Below, in pieces: positions 41,856 through 51,888 of a stretch of 64,000 bases of DNA. The notes under the pieces were generated by a model. That model searched no databases, was not told the origin of the DNA, and saw only the letters and a list, made by a program, of their open reading frames with translations. Positions within the stretch are counted from its first letter, which is position 1; each line of letters opens with the position of its first letter. The stretch covers positions 930,001-994,000 of the forward strand of contig CAWKLF010000001.1 of the NCBI GenBank assembly GCA_963850425.1, read 5' to 3'. Made by a program: the position numbers and the translations under genes. Source of the stretch: Gp1-AA133 sp963850425. Lineage in GTDB: Bacteria; Acidobacteriota; Terriglobia; Terriglobales; Acidobacteriaceae.

Positions 41856-44049
41856 GCTTCAAAGCTTCGGCGGCGGCGGCTAGCAATGCGTCGGCGGAGA
41901 CCGGTTTACCGGTAGCGTTTTCCATCCACAGATCGGGCGTCACCCGTCCCATCTTTGCCATCCGTTCAAACTCGGGTCCAATGCTGCCAGACTTTTTCAT
42001 TTGCTCTTCAATCTGGAATGCGATGAGGTGCCCGATCGGGTAGTCGGGAAGGTAGAGGAATGAGTCGATCATGTGGGAGTAGATAGCGAGCAGCACAACG
42101 TCCTTTTTGTTGAAGACGGGCGCGTAGTAGCGATTCCAGGTATCCTTTGCGATCTGGAGCGTGGCGTCGCGCAATTGTTCGGGCGTGGCATCGGGATGGT
42201 CGTACATCCAGTGCCACACTGCCATGTCGACCAGGGCGACACCGGCAATTTCGTAGGTGCCCCAGAAATCGTTGAGCGTCTTCATCGCGTCGCTCTTGGG
42301 GTCGGGCGAGGAGAGCCCGAGAAGCTTCAAGTCCTGCGCCTGAAACACGAATGCGAGCGCCTCGGTGAAGGCAATGTTGGGGACGCCCTGCAGGAGCGTG
42401 TAGTCGACATGGTTGAGCGAGAATGTCTGCTCGACGTTGTGTCCCATTTCGTGAACGGCGATGTTGAAGCCCTTGTAGTTCATGCCCGTCTTTTCGACGC
42501 GTGTGCGGAGATGGGATTTCTCCGAGCGCATCTGCGATCCCATGGCGTGGCCTGAGCCGCGGGCTGCCTCGACGACGATGTGGTCAGCGACATAGCGCGC
42601 TCGCTCGGACGAGAAGCCGAGTTTCACGAGCAGGTTGGGAATGTCTTTCTGGTAAGCCTCGGGGGTCGGATATTTCTTCGCGACAGCGGCGTCGAGTTCT
42701 TCCTCGCTGTACTTGCTGCCCGGACGGAAGCCCGCGTACCACACGTCAAAAGGTTCCAGCGGACGGCCGAGCCGGGTCTCGATGAGCTTTGCAACCTGCG
42801 GCACGAGCGGCGAGGTGAGCACCTGCTCGAGCATCGCCTTGAGGCGCTCTTCGGGGATTTCACGATCTTCGTCAAAGCGGCGGTCGATGAGCGTTGGGGC
42901 AGTGGGCGAGTAGGGATCGGCCATGCGGGAGGCGCGGTACGTTTTCAGCAGAGTTGCGTAGCGCGTGTCGGGTTCGGGTGTGTTCGTGACTCCTACGTTT
43001 TTCGCGGGCGTGTCGGAATCCTGCGTGGTGGCGGGCTTCACTTCGTTCGTGAAGGGATTCCAATCAGCGTGTGGGTTGTCGACGACAGATTGCGGAATGG
43101 ACTGGATGACGATCCGTTCCATCACGTGTTGAATGACCCGCTGTTTTGCCAGGCCATTTTGCTGATCGGCGTAGTCGGACTTGATCTCGTCGCGCAGGTT
43201 CCAATGGCTGAGCAGGCGCATCTTCGGGGGGAAGAGGCGTTGCCCCTTGTCGTCAACGAGATGGTACATCCAGATGTTGTAGCTGGCGATGTAGTTGGCG
43301 GCGTCGCTACCCGCCTGAGCGATCGCGAGGTTGACGTTGGCGGGAATTCTTTTCGAAAAGCGCTCTGCGAGCCGAGCCTCGGCCCACTGGCGACGGGTCC
43401 ACTTGGGACCTAGATTGATGCGTTCTTCAAGGGAGGTAAGCGGAAAATTCAGAAGCGCGATGAATGCAAGTTTGTTCTGAAAGAAGTCGTCGATGACGTG
43501 GGCGGACGGGTCGTAGCCACCGAAAATCTCATCGTAGGAACGGATGGGCCCGAGGTCGAGGTCCTGCTGGGTGGCGAATTCGCGGGAGATCTCATGCATG
43601 TGGCCATCGAGTTGTTCGAGCAACCGCTGGTAGCGATCGAACATGGTATCGAGAGAATCCTGGTCGCCGGCGAAGTTGGTTCGGACGAAGGCCTCGAAAA
43701 CGCCGGCATCCCCGTCTTCGGGACGCCAGAACTGGATCACCTGATGCAGGCCCGTGCTCAAGCGGGCTTTTTGGGATTCGCCGTATTTCGCGAGCAATTC
43801 GGTTTCGAGCTTTCGCATCGAGTCGTTCAGCTGCGCAGAGGTCAACGTGTCTGCGGGCTTTTGCGGTGCGGCAGGCGCGGACGTCTGGGCCATAAGAATC
43901 TCCTGGAAGTGCGGCGGCTCAGCAATGGCACATGCGGCCATCAGCGCGTAGAGTACGACGCGAGCCGGGAGCTTGCGCAGCTTCGCCCCGCCGGGCAGAC
44001 CAGGGCGTCTCCCCCTACGTGAACGGTTGCCGCTTTGAGGAGTTTTCAT
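41842..44049 (-). CDS. zinc metallopeptidase (HEXXH, M3-like arrangement)
   Basis: A protein of about 735 residues. The zinc motif is HEMGH near residue 533, with a third ligand Glu in EALAF about 28 residues later, an order like gluzincin oligopeptidases of the M3 group. Two starts are possible: an ATG at 44049, seven bases past the stop of the MscS gene and giving a basic-hydrophobic (VVLYALMAACAIA) signal peptide, or an ATG at 43893 with a stronger AGGAGA site but no signal. I chose the first because it fits an exported enzyme and operon coupling. Substrate unknown. Confidence 0.82.
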   Translation of the reverse strand: MKTPQSGNRSRRGRRPGLPGGAKLRKLPARVVLYALMAACAIAEPPHFQEILMAQTSAPAAPQKPADTLTSAQLNDSMRKLETELLAKYGESQKARLSTGLHQVIQFWRPEDGDAGVFEAFVRTNFAGDQDSLDTMFDRYQRLLEQLDGHMHEISREFATQQDLDLGPIRSYDEIFGGYDPSAHVIDDFFQNKLAFIALLNFPLTSLEERINLGPKWTRRQWAEARLAERFSKRIPANVNLAIAQAGSDAANYIASYNIWMYHLVDDKGQRLFPPKMRLLSHWNLRDEIKSDYADQQNGLAKQRVIQHVMERIVIQSIPQSVVDNPHADWNPFTNEVKPATTQDSDTPAKNVGVTNTPEPDTRYATLLKTYRASRMADPYSPTAPTLIDRRFDEDREIPEERLKAMLEQVLTSPLVPQVAKLIETRLGRPLEPFDVWYAGFRPGSKYSEEELDAAVAKKYPTPEAYQKDIPNLLVKLGFSSERARYVADHIVVEAARGSGHAMGSQMRSEKSHLRTRVEKTGMNYKGFNIAVHEMGHNVEQTFSLNHVDYTLLQGVPNIAFTEALAFVFQAQDLKLLGLSSPDPKSDAMKTLNDFWGTYEIAGVALVDMAVWHWMYDHPDATPEQLRDATLQIAKDTWNRYYAPVFNKKDVVLLAIYSHMIDSFLYLPDYPIGHLIAFQIEEQMKKSGSIGPEFERMAKMGRVTPDLWMENATGKPVSADALLAAAAEALKQARQ

Positions 44050-44056
44050 GGATGTC

Positions 44057-45817
44057 TTATCCAATCTCACGACGCACAGCCGATTCGGGTGCGGGGTACG
44101 GAAGCGAGTCCCGTATCTCTGAAATCTCCGCCGGGGTGAAATCCGGGAAGGGCAATTGCTTTTGATCGCGCCATTCGCGCACTTTTGCTTCGGCCTGCTC
44201 GGCTTTTGGCTGGTCGATTCCGGTGTTGCGACTGAGGTAGACGTTCTGCGACGGGAAAGTAAATCCAGTGCCTGCATCGTCGACAATGCTCATGAGGCGC
44301 AGCAGGATATCTTCGCGAAGGGCGGTGAACTCGGCGGCGTCGCGAGTGAGCAGATAAGTGAAAACCTCAAGTACGGGCCAGCCCTGTTCGAGTCCGGCGA
44401 GACGAATGCGCGCGCTGCCAGTTTCGACTTTGGGATGCTGATAGAGCAGGCGGCGAGCCTCGCTGAGAACGTAGCGTAACTGGTCCGCCGTCGTCTCGGG
44501 GCGAAGTCCGAGATTTGGGTTGAAAAGAAACTTGTCGCGGCGGGAGAGGTTTTCAACATTCATGGTAGCCAAGGCGCCGTTGGGAATGGAAAGCTCGGTG
44601 CGTTCGACGGTACGAATGCGGGTGGAGCGCAGGCTGATGTCTTCGACCGTCCCGATGCGTCCGTTGAAGTTGCAGGTGTCGCCGACGCGGATGACCTCAT
44701 CGCCCAGCAAAGAGATGCCGCCGAAAAGATTCTCAATTGTCTTTTGGGCGCCGAAGCCGATGGCGAGACCACCGATACCGAGTCCGGCGAGCGCGGTGGT
44801 CAGGTTGAAGCCCAGCACGCCCATGACGGCAAGAGCCGCGGCGATGACGACGATTGCCTTGGCGACGCGTTGTCCGAGCAGAACGAGCGAACCAGTGCCC
44901 GTGCTCCCGCGAGCGATGGCGCGTTCGCGAAGCCGATCCATGCCGCGCGAGAGCATGCGAAGCGTCAGCCAGCCAAGCCCAATGGTGAATACCACGCGCG
45001 CCGTGATGAAGTAGTAATGGCGGTGCAGCAATGGCATTCCAAGAAAACTGACGAGAATGCGGTGGATCATCACACCCAGCACCAGCCAGACCGGGCCGGA
45101 AACCTTGCGCCAGTCGGCCAGTTGCGGTTGCTTGCGGACGCCACGCCACCACATCAGCGGGAAGAGAACAATCTCAATGAGAATCCACGCCAGCACGGCA
45201 GCGATCGGGATGGCGACCAGTAATGCCAGCCACAGCCAGACCGGCATCCCGAGAAAACGCCATTTAACCAGCACTTTCGGGACGTGGGTTTCAACCTGGT
45301 GGGCTTCGACCTGTTCATAGAGATCGGGGATGCGCGACAGCGTGTCAGCGGAAAAAAGCCAGATCTTGCCGGCGCTTGGGTCGGTGACGCGAACCATGAT
45401 CACATCGACTTCGCTGTCGTCGACCGAGAGCGTGCCGACGCGCTCATGATCGGGAGGAAGACCGGGTTGAGGGCTTCCCTCGGGATTCGTGCTAATGGTC
45501 CGCAAGCTTCCGACAAAGGCGGTATCGAGGACGGCCTTCAGTTCTGTAGCGATCTTCTCGCCCAAGGCAACGCGACGTGCCGGACTCATTTGCAGATACT
45601 GCGCTGCGGTCGTGTAGTTTTCGGCCTGCACGGCTTGCAGGAATCCGAAGAGGGTGCCGTTGGGATTTTCGCGACCGAGCGGGTCGGGAGCGAGCGGCTG
45701 AATCGACTTCTCTTTGTCCGGTTGAAGGAGTTGCGAAATGGGGCCCTGCGCGTAGACAGGAACAACGAGAAGCAAAGATAGAATCGTGAGCAGAAGTTTT
45801 TTAAGACAGCGGTTCAT
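44057..45817 (-). CDS. MscS-family mechanosensitive channel
   Basis: A 586-residue protein. The signal peptide (about 1-24) is followed by a periplasmic domain to about residue 200, then four or five transmembrane helices. The pore helix has LAGLGIGGLAIGFGAQKTIENLFGG (about 330-360), the MscS TM3 signature, followed by the beta domain with GDTCNFNGRIGTVEDISLRSTRIRT and a C-terminal alpha/beta part. It probably releases solutes on osmotic downshock. It is the first gene of a pair with the metallopeptidase. Confidence 0.92.
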   Translation of the reverse strand: MNRCLKKLLLTILSLLLVVPVYAQGPISQLLQPDKEKSIQPLAPDPLGRENPNGTLFGFLQAVQAENYTTAAQYLQMSPARRVALGEKIATELKAVLDTAFVGSLRTISTNPEGSPQPGLPPDHERVGTLSVDDSEVDVIMVRVTDPSAGKIWLFSADTLSRIPDLYEQVEAHQVETHVPKVLVKWRFLGMPVWLWLALLVAIPIAAVLAWILIEIVLFPLMWWRGVRKQPQLADWRKVSGPVWLVLGVMIHRILVSFLGMPLLHRHYYFITARVVFTIGLGWLTLRMLSRGMDRLRERAIARGSTGTGSLVLLGQRVAKAIVVIAAALAVMGVLGFNLTTALAGLGIGGLAIGFGAQKTIENLFGGISLLGDEVIRVGDTCNFNGRIGTVEDISLRSTRIRTVERTELSIPNGALATMNVENLSRRDKFLFNPNLGLRPETTADQLRYVLSEARRLLYQHPKVETGSARIRLAGLEQGWPVLEVFTYLLTRDAAEFTALREDILLRLMSIVDDAGTGFTFPSQNVYLSRNTGIDQPKAEQAEAKVREWRDQKQLPFPDFTPAEISEIRDSLPYPAPESAVRREIG

Positions 45818-45964
45818 TGGACTTCCCTCTACTGAGTCCCGCGCTGCGCCTGAAGGCGCCGTTTCTCCGTCACTCGGCAGCCTACAAGGGGCGCCCTGAT
45901 ACCATGCTAATGTTCAGCATCTCGCGCGGGTGCAGCGTAAGATCCCCGCCGCAATTTTCTGTGG

Positions 45965-47389
45965 CTACGATTTTTTCGGGCGATACACATCGGTGCTGGT
46001 GCCGAAAAAAACTTCGGCGGCTTCCATTACAGTTTCCGAAAGTGTCGGATGCGGGTGGATGGTTAGTTCCAGATCTCCCGCGAGCGCCGCCATCTCGATG
46101 GCCAGCACGCCTTCTGCGATGAGTTCTCCCGCTCCGGCCCCGACGATACCGACGCCCAGGATTCGCTCAGTCTTTGGATCGAGAATGAGTTTAGTCATGC
46201 CTTCCGGGCGATCAAGGGTGATCGCGCGTCCAGATGCACCCCAGGGAAACTTCGCGACGGCGATCTCGCGGCCGGACTCTTTGGCCTGCGTTTCAGTCAG
46301 CCCGGCCCATGCGATTTCGGGATCGGTGAACACGACTGCGGGAATGGCATGCGGCTCGAAGGCGACTTTGCGTCCAGCGATGGCCTCGACGGCGGTTCGC
46401 CCTTCGTGCGATGCCTTATGGGCCAGCATCGGTTCGCCCACCACATCACCGATGGCGTAGATGGAGGGATCATCGGTTTGCAGCTGGTTGTTCACCTGGA
46501 TAAATCCCTTGGGGCCGACTTTCACTTGGGTCTTGTCGAGACCCGGGATCTCGGAATTCGGCTTGCGGCCCACGGATACCAGAACCTTGTCGAAGACTTT
46601 TTCGCGTTCTTTGACGTCAGCACCGTCGAATGTGGCGCGGATACCGCCGCTTTCTTCTTTCAGCGACTTGACGGTGGTGTTCAGCAGGATGCCGTCGAAC
46701 ATTTTCTCGAGCCGCTTGTATAAGGGAAGCACGAGGTCGCGATCCGCACCGGGCAACAGGCCCGATAGCATTTCGACAACGGTGACGCGAGTTCCGAGCG
46801 CAGCGTAAACGGAGCCAAGTTCAAGGCCAATGTAGCCGCCACCAACCACGAGAAGCGTTTTCGGAATGTCCTTAAGGTCGAGGGCTCCGGTCGAGTCCAG
46901 CATTCGCGGGCTGTCGATTTTCAGCGATGGAATGACGGCGGGACGGGAACCGGTCGCGAGCAGAATGCGATCAAAGCGGAGTGATTGGGTGCCGCCGTCT
47001 GCTTTGGTGACGCGCAGCGTAGTTGAGTTCTCGAAGGCGGCGCGGCCTTGAACGTACTGCACTTTGCGCTGCTTCGAGAGTTGCCCCAGGCCACCGGTAA
47101 GGCGTTGCACGACGCTTTCTTTCCACCCGCGAAGTTTCGCGAGATCGATCTTGGGATCGGCGAACTCGATGCCCCAGTTTTTCGCCTGATGCGATTCCTC
47201 GATCAGTTTGGCGACGTGCAGCAGGGCTTTGGAAGGAATGCATCCACGATAGAGGCAGACTCCCCCCGGATTCACTTCCGGATCGATGAGGGTAACCTTC
47301 AAGCCGATATCGGCCGCGAGAAAAGCGGCGGCGTAACCACCCGGTCCGCCGCCCACAACTGCGAGATGCAAGCTGGAATTATCTGCCAT
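45965..47389 (-). CDS. lpdA: dihydrolipoyl dehydrogenase (E3)
   Basis: A 474-residue flavoprotein that reoxidises the lipoyl groups of the pyruvate dehydrogenase complex. FAD loop VVGGGPGGYAAA, the redox disulfide CLYRGC (in PGGVCLYRGCIPSK), the second NAD loop LVVGGGYIGLELGSVYAALG and the C-terminal IHPHPTLSE (His-Glu) are all in place. It is 21 bases downstream of the aceF region in the order aceE-aceF-lpd. Confidence 0.95.
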   Translation of the reverse strand: MADNSSLHLAVVGGGPGGYAAAFLAADIGLKVTLIDPEVNPGGVCLYRGCIPSKALLHVAKLIEESHQAKNWGIEFADPKIDLAKLRGWKESVVQRLTGGLGQLSKQRKVQYVQGRAAFENSTTLRVTKADGGTQSLRFDRILLATGSRPAVIPSLKIDSPRMLDSTGALDLKDIPKTLLVVGGGYIGLELGSVYAALGTRVTVVEMLSGLLPGADRDLVLPLYKRLEKMFDGILLNTTVKSLKEESGGIRATFDGADVKEREKVFDKVLVSVGRKPNSEIPGLDKTQVKVGPKGFIQVNNQLQTDDPSIYAIGDVVGEPMLAHKASHEGRTAVEAIAGRKVAFEPHAIPAVVFTDPEIAWAGLTETQAKESGREIAVAKFPWGASGRAITLDRPEGMTKLILDPKTERILGVGIVGAGAGELIAEGVLAIEMAALAGDLELTIHPHPTLSETVMEAAEVFFGTSTDVYRPKKS

Positions 47390-47410
47390 GAATTTGATTG
47401 TCCTTAAGAA

Positions 47411-47899
47411 TTAGCCCTGAACCGACAGCAGGAATGGTTGTTCGAAAGCCTCCGCGATCCAGCGCAGGAAGCGGGCCGCATCGGCGCCGTCAATCAAGCG
47501 ATGATCGTAAGAGAGCGATAGCGGCAGAATCAGACGCGGCTCAAATTTTCCGTTGATCCACTCCGGCTCCATGCGCCCGCGCGACAGGCCGAGGATTGCA
47601 ACCTCGGGATGATTCACGATTGGCGTGAATGCCGTACCGCCGATGCCGCCGAGGTTCGTGATCGTGAACGTGCCACCTTCCATCTCGTCGGGCGTGAGCT
47701 TCTTGTCGCGTGCCTTCTTGGAGAGCTGCGAGAGTTCGGCGGCAAGCTCGACAATATTTTTCTTGTCGACGTCGCGAATCACCGGGACGAGCAGACCGCG
47801 ATCGGTGTCGGCGGCGACTCCGATGTTGATGTATTGCTTGTAGACGATCTCTTCCTTCTCCATGTCAATGGAGGCGTTGAACTGCGGAAATACCTTCAA
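47411..47899 (-). CDS. aceF: dihydrolipoamide acetyltransferase, C-terminal fragment (frameshifted aceF)
   Basis: About 162 residues corresponding to the last part of the E2 catalytic domain. Seen: FPQFNASIDMEKEEIVYKQY at the join, IGVAADTDRGLLVPVIRDVD, GGTFTITNLGGIGG, and the active-site DHRLIDGADAARFL (HxxxDG). It has no initiation context of its own and continues the domain broken in the preceding frame. A one-base change near position 47898 would join both parts. It is either a sequencing error or a real pseudogene; the complex would be non-functional without a full E2 elsewhere. Confidence 0.85.
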   Translation of the reverse strand: MKVFPQFNASIDMEKEEIVYKQYINIGVAADTDRGLLVPVIRDVDKKNIVELAAELSQLSKKARDKKLTPDEMEGGTFTITNLGGIGGTAFTPIVNHPEVAILGLSRGRMEPEWINGKFEPRLILPLSLSYDHRLIDGADAARFLRWIAEAFEQPFLLSVQG

Positions 47900-49193
47900 G
47901 CGCCGAGGCGCACACCTTCAGCGCGATGGCAGTGACGGTCATCTTGCCGCCGGCTTGTTCGGCGCGCGGAGCGAACTTGGCGCGAAGTTGTTCGAGTTCG
48001 GTGATGTCGGCGCGGTCATGCTGCGTGACGTGCGGGATGGTGACCCATGCTTCGCGCAAATGTTCGGCGGTCTTTCGGCGAACACCGCGCATGGAAACAC
48101 GCTCGACCTTGCCCCACTTGGTGAAATCGGGAAGCTTGGGCTCGGCGAGACGCGCAGCTCGTGGAGCTTGCGCGGCCGAGACCGCAGCGGCGAGCGTGGC
48201 TTTGGCATAACCCTTCACGTCGTCTTCGCTGATGCGTCCACTCGGGCCCGAGCCTGTGACGTTATAGATGTCGAGCCCGAGTTCGCGCGCGAGTCTTCGC
48301 ACATGCGGGGCTGCCGGAACGGGATCGCGATGCTCAGTGCCCGCTACTTTGCCAAGTTGCACAGGCATGGTGAAGGTTGGCGGCACGGGCTGCGGACGAT
48401 CCGGAGGCAGAGCCTGCTCTTCTGTCTTGCCCTCGGCCTTCATGGCGAGATGGAAGGCAAGGCGGGCGGCTTGCTGTCCAGAAACATGCTCGACCGGTCC
48501 AGAAGAAGCTTTCGCAGGTTTGGGTTGAGCGCCGCCTTCGAGGGTGAAGATGACCTGGCCTACTTTAACCTTGTCGCCTTCCTTGACTTTGATTTCCTTC
48601 ACCACGCCGGTCACTGACGAAGGCACTTCGACGACCGCCTTTTCGGTCTCAAGTTCCATCACCGGCTGGCCCTCGGAGACGTTCGCGCCCGGAGTGATCA
48701 TCAGGCGGACGAGGTCTCCCTGATCGATGTTCTCGCCGAGTTCGGGAAGTGTGAATTCGGAGGCTCCCGATGTTGCGCTGGGGGTTGCGGGAGCTCTTTG
48801 TTCGACCGGCTGAGCCGCCGGGGCGGAGGTTGATCGAATGTCTTCGACGTCCCGGCGAGCGGGGACGTCCGCGCTTCGCCCATCGGATTCTTTTTGAGTC
48901 GCGGGTGTTTTGCCGGAGGAGACTTTGGTTTCTGCGGGCACGGTTTTCGCGCCGCCTGCACCGTTTTCGACCGTGAAGATCACTTGCCCGACTTTGAGCT
49001 TGTCGCCTTCTTTGACGCGGATCTCGCTGACCACGCCGCTCACCGACGAGGGCACCTCGATGACCGCCTTGTCCGTTTCCAGCTCCATCACGGGCTGGCC
49101 TTCTTTAACGTCGGCGCCGGGCGCGATCATCAGGCGAACCAGGTCGCCCTGCTCAATGTTTTCGCCCAGCTCGGGCAGTTTGAATTCCGTCAC
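47865..49193 (-). CDS. aceF: dihydrolipoamide acetyltransferase, N-terminal part (frameshifted aceF)
   Basis: About 442 residues of the E2 component. Two lipoyl domains come first (LPELGENIEQGDLVRLMI..., with the lipoyl-lysine motifs ETDKAVIEVPS and ETEKAVVEVPS), then an Ala/Pro linker, the E1/E3-binding domain (VPAAPHVRRLARELGLDIYNVTGSGPSGRISEDDV) and the start of the catalytic domain up to ALKVCASAL. The frame then shifts and ends at ...SAVQRLH. The continuation lies in the next frame (47411-47899). It starts with GTG, 16 bases after aceE, behind AAGGACA. Confidence 0.88.
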   Translation of the reverse strand: MTEFKLPELGENIEQGDLVRLMIAPGADVKEGQPVMELETDKAVIEVPSSVSGVVSEIRVKEGDKLKVGQVIFTVENGAGGAKTVPAETKVSSGKTPATQKESDGRSADVPARRDVEDIRSTSAPAAQPVEQRAPATPSATSGASEFTLPELGENIDQGDLVRLMITPGANVSEGQPVMELETEKAVVEVPSSVTGVVKEIKVKEGDKVKVGQVIFTLEGGAQPKPAKASSGPVEHVSGQQAARLAFHLAMKAEGKTEEQALPPDRPQPVPPTFTMPVQLGKVAGTEHRDPVPAAPHVRRLARELGLDIYNVTGSGPSGRISEDDVKGYAKATLAAAVSAAQAPRAARLAEPKLPDFTKWGKVERVSMRGVRRKTAEHLREAWVTIPHVTQHDRADITELEQLRAKFAPRAEQAGGKMTVTAIALKVCASALEGISAVQRLH

Positions 49194-49209
49194 TGTCCTT
49201 AGACCTTTC

Positions 49210-51888
49210 TTAGCTGATGGCCGGGTTCGGCTTTTCGGGATTGATGCCGAGATCTTTTACGGCTTGCTGCACGGTTTCGATCTTGATCTGGTTCTCGCGG
49301 GCAAGCGCGCTCAGGGCCGCGAGCACGATGTGCTTGGCATCGACTTCAAAGAAGTCACGCAAAGCGGCTCGATTCTCGCTGCGCCCGAAACCGTCGGTAC
49401 CAAGCGAGACTAGTCGGCCGGGAACCCAGCGCGCGATGCTTTCCGGTAGAACTTTCATGTAGTCAGAGGCTGCGACAAACGGGCCCGGAACATCTTTCAG
49501 TGTTTGAGTAACGAAGGGAATCCGCGGCGGCTGCCCGGGATGCAACAGGTTCCAACGTTCGCAATCGTTCGCTTCGCGGTAAAGCTCCTTGTAACTGGTT
49601 ACACTCCACACGTCCGCACCGACTCCATATTTTTCAGCCAGAATCTGTTGCGCCTTCAGGACTTCGAACATGATGGTGCCGCTGCCGAAAAGTTGGGCGC
49701 GCAGCTTCACATCTTTCGCGGTTGACGGCTTGAAGCGGTAAAGACCTTTCAATATGCCGTCGCGAACTTCCTTCCCAGCAGGCATCTCGGGCATGGGAAG
49801 CGGTTCGTTGGTAACGGTGAGGTAGTAGAAGATGGATTCACCGTCTACATACATTCGCTTGATGCCATCCTGAATGATAATGGCGATCTCGTAGGCGAAC
49901 GCGGGATCGTAAGCCAGGCAGTTAGGCACGCTAAGTGCGAGCACATGCGAGTGGCCGTCCTGGTGCTGCAAGCCTTCTCCCGCGAGAGTGGTGCGCCCGG
50001 CGGTGCCACCGACCAGGAAGCCCCGAGTGCGCATGTCAGCGGCCGCCCAGATCAGGTCTCCGATCCGCTGGAATCCGAACATGGAGTAATAGATAAAGAA
50101 TGGGATCGTATTGATCCCGTGATTCGAGTATGCCGTGCCCGCCGCGATGAACGAACACATCGAGCCCGCTTCGGTGATGCCTTCTTCGAGAATCTGGCCG
50201 TCCTTGGCTTCCTTGTAGTAGAGCAGCGTATCCATGTCGACCGGCTCGTAGAGTTGGCCGACGCTCGAGTAAATACCAACCTGCCGGAAGAGCGCTTCCA
50301 TCCCGAAAGTACGGGCCTCGTCGGGAATGATGGGAACGATGAGCTTGCCAATTTCAGGATCGCGCAGAAGCTTTGCCAGCAGGCGGACGAAAACCATGGT
50401 GGTGGAAACTTCGCGGCCGTCCGTGCCTTTGTAGAATTCTTCGAAGTGAGTTTCAGGAACGTGCGCTAAAGGCGTGGCGCGAACTTTACGCTCCGGCATG
50501 TAGCCGCCCAGTTGCTTGCGGCGCTCCTGCATGTACTTGATTTCGGCGCTGTCGTCGGAGGGACGATAGAACGGGGCGCCGTGCAGTTCATCGTCCGGGA
50601 TCGGGATTCCAAAACGCGAGCGGAACATGCTCAGTTCGTCGTCGTTCAGCTTCTTCTGCTGGTGCGTGATGTTCTTGCCTTCACCGGCTTCGCCTAGCCC
50701 GTAACCTTTGATGGTCTTGGCCAGCACAATGGTCGGACTCCCCGTGTGCTCGACCGCAGCTTTGTATGCAGCGTGGACCTTGATGGGATCATGGCCGCCC
50801 AGGCGCATCCGCGACAGTTGCTCATCGGAAAGGCGCTCGACCATCTTCAGCAGTCGCGGGTCGGTTCCAAAGAAATTCTGGCGGAAGTAGGCGCCGCTCT
50901 CGACGAAGTATTTCTGGTACTGGCCATCGCTGATCTCGCCCATCCTGCGAACCAGCAGGCCGTCGCGATCGTTCTGAATGAGGCTGTCCCAGTCACTGCC
51001 CCAGATGACTTTAATGACATTCCATCCGGCGCCTCGGAAAATGGCTTCCAGTTCCTGAATGATTTTGCCATTGCCGCGCACCGGGCCATCGAGACGCTGC
51101 AGGTTGCAGTTGACGACGAAGATCAGGTTGTCGAGCCGTTCGCGCGCGGCCAGCGTAATGGAGCCCAGGGACTCAGGCTCATCCATTTCACCGTCACCTA
51201 GGAACGCCCACACCTTTCCGCCGGTCGTCTGTTTCAGTCCGCGGTTCTCAAGATACTTGATGAAACGCGCGTGGTAGATCGCCTGGATCGGGCCTAGTCC
51301 CATCGAGACGGTGGGAAATTCCCAGAAATCCTGCATGAGCCAGGGATGGGGATAAGAAGAGAGCCCCCCGCCCGGCTTCAACTCGCGGCGAAAATTTTCC
51401 AGCTTCTGCTTGGGGATGCGGCCCTCGAGGAATGCACGCGAGTAGATGCCGGGAGCAGCGTGTCCCTGGAAATAGACGATGTCGCGATCGCCCTCTTCGG
51501 TCTTGGCGTGCAGAAAATGGTTGAAGGCAACCTCGTATAAGGTGGCGGCGGACGCGAAGGTGGAGATGTGTCCGCCGATGCCTTCCTGAATCTTGTTGGC
51601 GCGGATGACCATCGCGAGCGCGTTCCAGCGCACCAGGCTTTTGATCCGCCGTTCCATCTCCTGGCTTCCCGGAAAGGGAGCCTGGGTCTTGGACGGAATC
51701 GTGTTCTGATACGGAGTGGTCGCCGTGAAGGGGAGATTCAGGCCCGCGGCGCGGCGTGCGTGCAGAGCCAACTGCTGAAGCAGGCGGCCTGCCCGGTCCG
51801 GGCCGCCTTTCGACAACACGTAATCGAGAGAGTCCAACCACTCTCGAGTTTCCAGGACTTCCAAGCCATCGGTCTGCATCGTCGCCAC
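49210..51888 (-). CDS. aceE: pyruvate dehydrogenase E1, homodimeric type
   Basis: A protein of about 892 residues that decarboxylates pyruvate with thiamine diphosphate. The ThDP motif GDGEMDEPES ... NCNLQRLDGPVRGNGK, the GHAAPG loop and the WEFPTVSMGLGP region are as in AceE of E. coli. The GTG at 51888 is chosen (with GGGGGAAA upstream); a TTG at 51924 would add 12 residues and an ATG lies at 51879. It is first in the aceE-aceF-lpd operon. Confidence 0.95.
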   Translation of the reverse strand: MATMQTDGLEVLETREWLDSLDYVLSKGGPDRAGRLLQQLALHARRAAGLNLPFTATTPYQNTIPSKTQAPFPGSQEMERRIKSLVRWNALAMVIRANKIQEGIGGHISTFASAATLYEVAFNHFLHAKTEEGDRDIVYFQGHAAPGIYSRAFLEGRIPKQKLENFRRELKPGGGLSSYPHPWLMQDFWEFPTVSMGLGPIQAIYHARFIKYLENRGLKQTTGGKVWAFLGDGEMDEPESLGSITLAARERLDNLIFVVNCNLQRLDGPVRGNGKIIQELEAIFRGAGWNVIKVIWGSDWDSLIQNDRDGLLVRRMGEISDGQYQKYFVESGAYFRQNFFGTDPRLLKMVERLSDEQLSRMRLGGHDPIKVHAAYKAAVEHTGSPTIVLAKTIKGYGLGEAGEGKNITHQQKKLNDDELSMFRSRFGIPIPDDELHGAPFYRPSDDSAEIKYMQERRKQLGGYMPERKVRATPLAHVPETHFEEFYKGTDGREVSTTMVFVRLLAKLLRDPEIGKLIVPIIPDEARTFGMEALFRQVGIYSSVGQLYEPVDMDTLLYYKEAKDGQILEEGITEAGSMCSFIAAGTAYSNHGINTIPFFIYYSMFGFQRIGDLIWAAADMRTRGFLVGGTAGRTTLAGEGLQHQDGHSHVLALSVPNCLAYDPAFAYEIAIIIQDGIKRMYVDGESIFYYLTVTNEPLPMPEMPAGKEVRDGILKGLYRFKPSTAKDVKLRAQLFGSGTIMFEVLKAQQILAEKYGVGADVWSVTSYKELYREANDCERWNLLHPGQPPRIPFVTQTLKDVPGPFVAASDYMKVLPESIARWVPGRLVSLGTDGFGRSENRAALRDFFEVDAKHIVLAALSALARENQIKIETVQQAVKDLGINPEKPNPAIS

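Noticed and set aside
42580..43413. 278-codon plus-strand frame opposite the metallopeptidase
   Set aside because: Antisense to a gene with a complete HEXXH site; no independent evidence.
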